This document shows positions 39,045-64,000 of a stretch of DNA of 64,000 nucleotides, one piece after another; positions within the stretch are counted from its first letter, which is position 1, and each line of letters starts with the position of its first letter. Both the position numbers and the translations under genes were made by a program. Under the pieces are notes generated by a model that saw nothing but the letters and a program-made list of their open reading frames with translations, was not told where the DNA came from and made no database searches. The DNA is from Pterobdella sp. o SKG-2022 (taxonomy: Eukaryota > Annelida > Clitellata > Hirudinida > Piscicolidae): the NCBI GenBank assembly GCA_964035795.1, contig OZ038322.1:6376925-6440924 (forward strand). Direction: 5' to 3'.

Positions 39045-39459
39045 TTTTCAAACAACGAATAATTTAAGGTGTTCTTAAACTTATATGTTAGCCGTTTGTT
39101 GAGAAATAATTTAGATTTGCCAAGTAAACAATATAATATCGACTGCAAAGATATTTCAGTGAATAACAATTAGCAATTTTGAAGAAAGTAAACATACTTC
39201 TATGAATTTTGATTATTATAAAATTAAATAAAAATTTTCGTTTCAAAACTATAATTCAAAGCTGAAGTTTTTATGATTTATAGACAAAAAGTATGAAACA
39301 ACTCTAACATTACCTTTTGCCAAAAGATTATCGATTCCATGTCAGACAAGTCAAATTAATTAGTACTTCTGTTGATATAACAAAAGTATAAAGTATTTTC
39401 AAGCACAAAATTGATCTTTAACTTTGAAAAACTTCACCAAATTAGCAAAATTCGAAGAC
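39045..39459. promoter_or_regulatory. divergent intergenic promoter region VMA21/NSUN7
   Basis: The 415 bp separating two opposite start codons must hold both promoters and 5' UTRs unless further non-coding exons exist. No TATA or initiator stands out. Confidence 0.4.
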
Positions 39460-53589
<14,130 letters not shown>

Positions 53590-54678
53590 AACAACATTCA
53601 ATCATTTGAAAGATGTTTTAGCGTAGATTAAACATTCACACAAAAAAACTGTTTTAGAAAAGCAGTATTTTGTTGTTATTGACATTACGCTTGTAAATCA
53701 AAGGACAGTGTTTGCTAGAGTTTTCTCGAGAACACTTTATCAAGAAAGAGGCATTATTTGATTTATTATTCGATACTATTATATAATTTATATATCTTTT
53801 TCGTGTATAAAATGCTATGATATTAAATATATGTTTAGATCAAATATTGTGCTCTAAACTGTGCATAAGCCCAAGTTATTAAAATTGATTCTGAATGTGG
53901 TATAAGTTTTAATAGGTTTAATAATATTCATGACACAATTTATTAAGCTCAACACTCAACTCTTATCTTTTATGATGAACTCAAGTCCGTACTGTACTTC
54001 AAATTTTATCCATATCTAGTTTCTCTCAAGACATTTTTCTTGCAATACTTTTTTATTGTGGAATTTACTTTGATTGGATAATTTTATTTTTCACGTTTGT
54101 TAAATTTTATCACTTTTTTAAATTATCCTAAGTTTGTTATAAGTGTTCCCCAAAAATATAATTCTATTTATTTGATAATTTAAAATATTCTCACGAAAAG
54201 CTTTGTGTAATAAGTTCCTTAATGAACCAAAGTGTTTTTTTCTATTATATTGATTTATTTGAAGTTGAACTTTTAACAAAAAAAAATTATTTTATAGTTG
54301 AAACGATGCAGTATTAGTGATAATTACAAGTAATCACTTTGGCTTGAAAAATTTTTAAATTAATATTGGTGTTTTTGTGCTCAAATTGAAAAATTCATTT
54401 TTATTTACGTAACTTGTTCTAAAGGTTTTATCCAAAAATCGTCCGTATCTGACATCCAATCATAATCGATTTGAAAATTTTTACGCCTTTCTATTGGTTA
54501 AAAATGTCATCAAGAAAATGATTGGCTGATTTGAGTTTTGAAATGCTAGTGTTAAAAGGATAATAAAAATGAAAATGAAATATATATTTTTTAGTCAAAA
54601 TCTTCGAAAATTTTAATTTTTTTTGATTCTTCAAGTGTTGATAATGTGATCACTAATCAAATTTATGTTGAAAAATTT
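53590..54678. other. intergenic region NSUN7 to Xlox
   Basis: 1.1 kb of AT-rich sequence without coding signs. It holds the NSUN7 3' end (no canonical AATAAA close by; ATTAAA near 53821) and the Xlox promoter region. Confidence 0.5.
54456..54525 (+). promoter_or_regulatory. three CCAAT boxes upstream of Xlox
   Basis: CCAAT at 54456-54460 and inverted ATTGG at 54493-54497 and 54521-54525, all within 70 bp and 150-220 bp upstream of the start codon. This spacing fits NF-Y type promoter elements. Chance occurrence cannot be excluded. Confidence 0.35.
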
Positions 54679-62926
<8,248 letters not shown>

Positions 62927-62994
62927 ATATTCAAATTTGCATTTTTTTTATTATTACAAACAGCTTTACATATTACATGGAGTTATTTTTAAGA

Positions 62995-63000
62995 AATAAA
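62995..63000 (+). terminator. polyadenylation signal AATAAA of Xlox
   Basis: A canonical hexamer 68 bp after the Xlox stop and only 72 bp from the stop of the convergent TOM5-like gene, so the two 3' UTRs may overlap. Confidence 0.45.
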
Positions 63001-63071
63001 AGAAATAACAGTTTCAATTTTAAATAAAACATAAAAAAGTGAATATTTGACGGCGTCCATTTGAAGGTGTC

Positions 63072-63869
63072 CTAATCAATGTATTCAATGATCTTTGGAA
63101 CTGTGAAAAACAAGTATGTATAACTAAAAATGCTATTGAAATGATTGATTTTTAAAATATACAGTTTTTAATTGATTTTTCAAATTGTTAGTAAAGTAAT
63201 AAAAAAATTTTTTTAAATCAATAATATATGTGAATATATGCTGAAACAGATATTTTAATGCTCTTTTGATTTCATTTTTAGAATTATATCTTATCCAAAC
63301 AAATAATACTTATCTTTTTTTAAATTTTTTTTTTTTGATTAGCAACCTCAATAACTAATGAAAACAAATTTTTCAACAACCTCACTTAATCTTAATCTTT
63401 ATCTAAAACTCTTAATCAATATCTTTATCCATGCACACCACAATGAAGTTAGCAAACATTTATCCATAAATTTTCATAGTATTTATATGATATCATGGAT
63501 ACTAGAAATGCTTGGAGTTCATGCCACCAAAATGACATTCATAATTGCATGTATGGTGTTTTATTTTGAAAAATTAACTTAAAAATTTGAGAAACTTTTT
63601 AATTTTCAATAATTACAATTATTTACTAAATAAATAAATACTACACACTTATTACTATCATTTTTGAAATATAGCTGGAAAAACATGAATTTGAAGTTTC
63701 GAAAATGAGTGAAAACACAGCCTGGAATTGTAATAAAAAACTTCAACTAACTTATTCTAATGATAGCCACGGATGATGCAAAAAGAAAAAAACTTCCGAT
63801 CAATGCTTGTCTCACTCTGTCTTCTTCTTCCTTGCATGTGGAAGGATCTTGAGGCAGTCCTCGCAACAT
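63072..63869 (-). CDS. TOMM5: TOM5-like subunit of the mitochondrial outer-membrane import complex
   Basis: Two - strand exons, 63869-63752 and 63100-63072, join in phase 1 to give 48 residues. Animal TOM5 is about 51 residues, a tail-anchored subunit of the TOM translocase. The protein begins MLRGLPQDPS, has a charged segment (KEEEDRVRQALIG), one membrane helix (SFFLFASSVAIIRI) and a short end PKIIEYID. The layout matches human TOM5: GL-P, D-P, charged helix, ALLR-like core, then P-x-I and a short acidic end. The short length limits certainty; another small mitochondrial membrane protein is possible. The final coding exon is only 29 nt. Confidence 0.6.
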
Positions 63870-64000
63870 TTTACAAAGAATAAATAATTTATTAAACTTA
63901 TAAAACTGATATTCGGTTAATCTAGATTTTTTTGAGTTTTATTCATAAAAACCTGCCCATAGAAAGTTTAACCTTACAATATAATATCGTTTTATAACCC
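63870..64000. other. upstream of the TOM5-like gene
   Basis: 131 bp of AT-rich sequence before the TOM5-like start codon; presumably promoter or 5' UTR. Nothing specific is recognised. Confidence 0.35.

Overview
The window is AT-rich eukaryotic DNA with many GT-AG introns, tRNA-derived SINEs, very long microsatellites and animal genes. The ParaHox homeobox gene Xlox/Pdx, together with VMA21, NSUN7 and a small TOM5-like protein, places it in a bilaterian animal. Model insects and nematodes lack Xlox, so a lophotrochozoan or other non-ecdysozoan invertebrate is most likely, but the species cannot be named from sequence alone. All gene models were assembled by hand by matching splice sites and reading phases. 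No transcript evidence was available.

Layout: (1) 0.4-17.4 kb, + strand: a seven-exon unrecognised gene for a secreted or membrane cysteine-rich protein whose ectodomain is split by about 530 residues of low-complexity sequence. (2) 17.4-21.9 kb: gene-free. (3) 21.9-38.3 kb, + strand: a 43-exon type II transmembrane polyprotease of about 2146 residues. It has SEA, frizzled, LDLa and MAM domains, a divergent SRCR and a first trypsin-like domain, followed by a second LDLa/MAM/SRCR/trypsin module. (4) 38.6-39.0 kb, - strand: VMA21. (5) 39.5-53.6 kb, + strand: NSUN7, divergent from VMA21. Its 8.7-kb intron 9 holds two antisense genes of unknown function (43.7-45.9 and 46.2-50.9 kb). (6) 54.7-62.9 kb, + strand: Xlox/Pdx in two exons. 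Its 7.3-kb intron carries an uninterrupted (AGT)1382 microsatellite of 4146 bp and a SINE. (7) 63.1-63.9 kb, - strand: a 48-residue TOM5-like gene.

The genes do not form a functional pathway; this is an ordinary metazoan gene neighbourhood. The most unusual items are the giant pure trinucleotide repeat inside a developmental homeobox gene, the double-protease gene whose two catalytic domains both lack the trypsin specificity aspartate and an Arg/Lys activation site, the loss of the motif VI cysteine in NSUN7, the antisense gene pair nested in NSUN7, and the cysteine-rich protein with the giant insertion.
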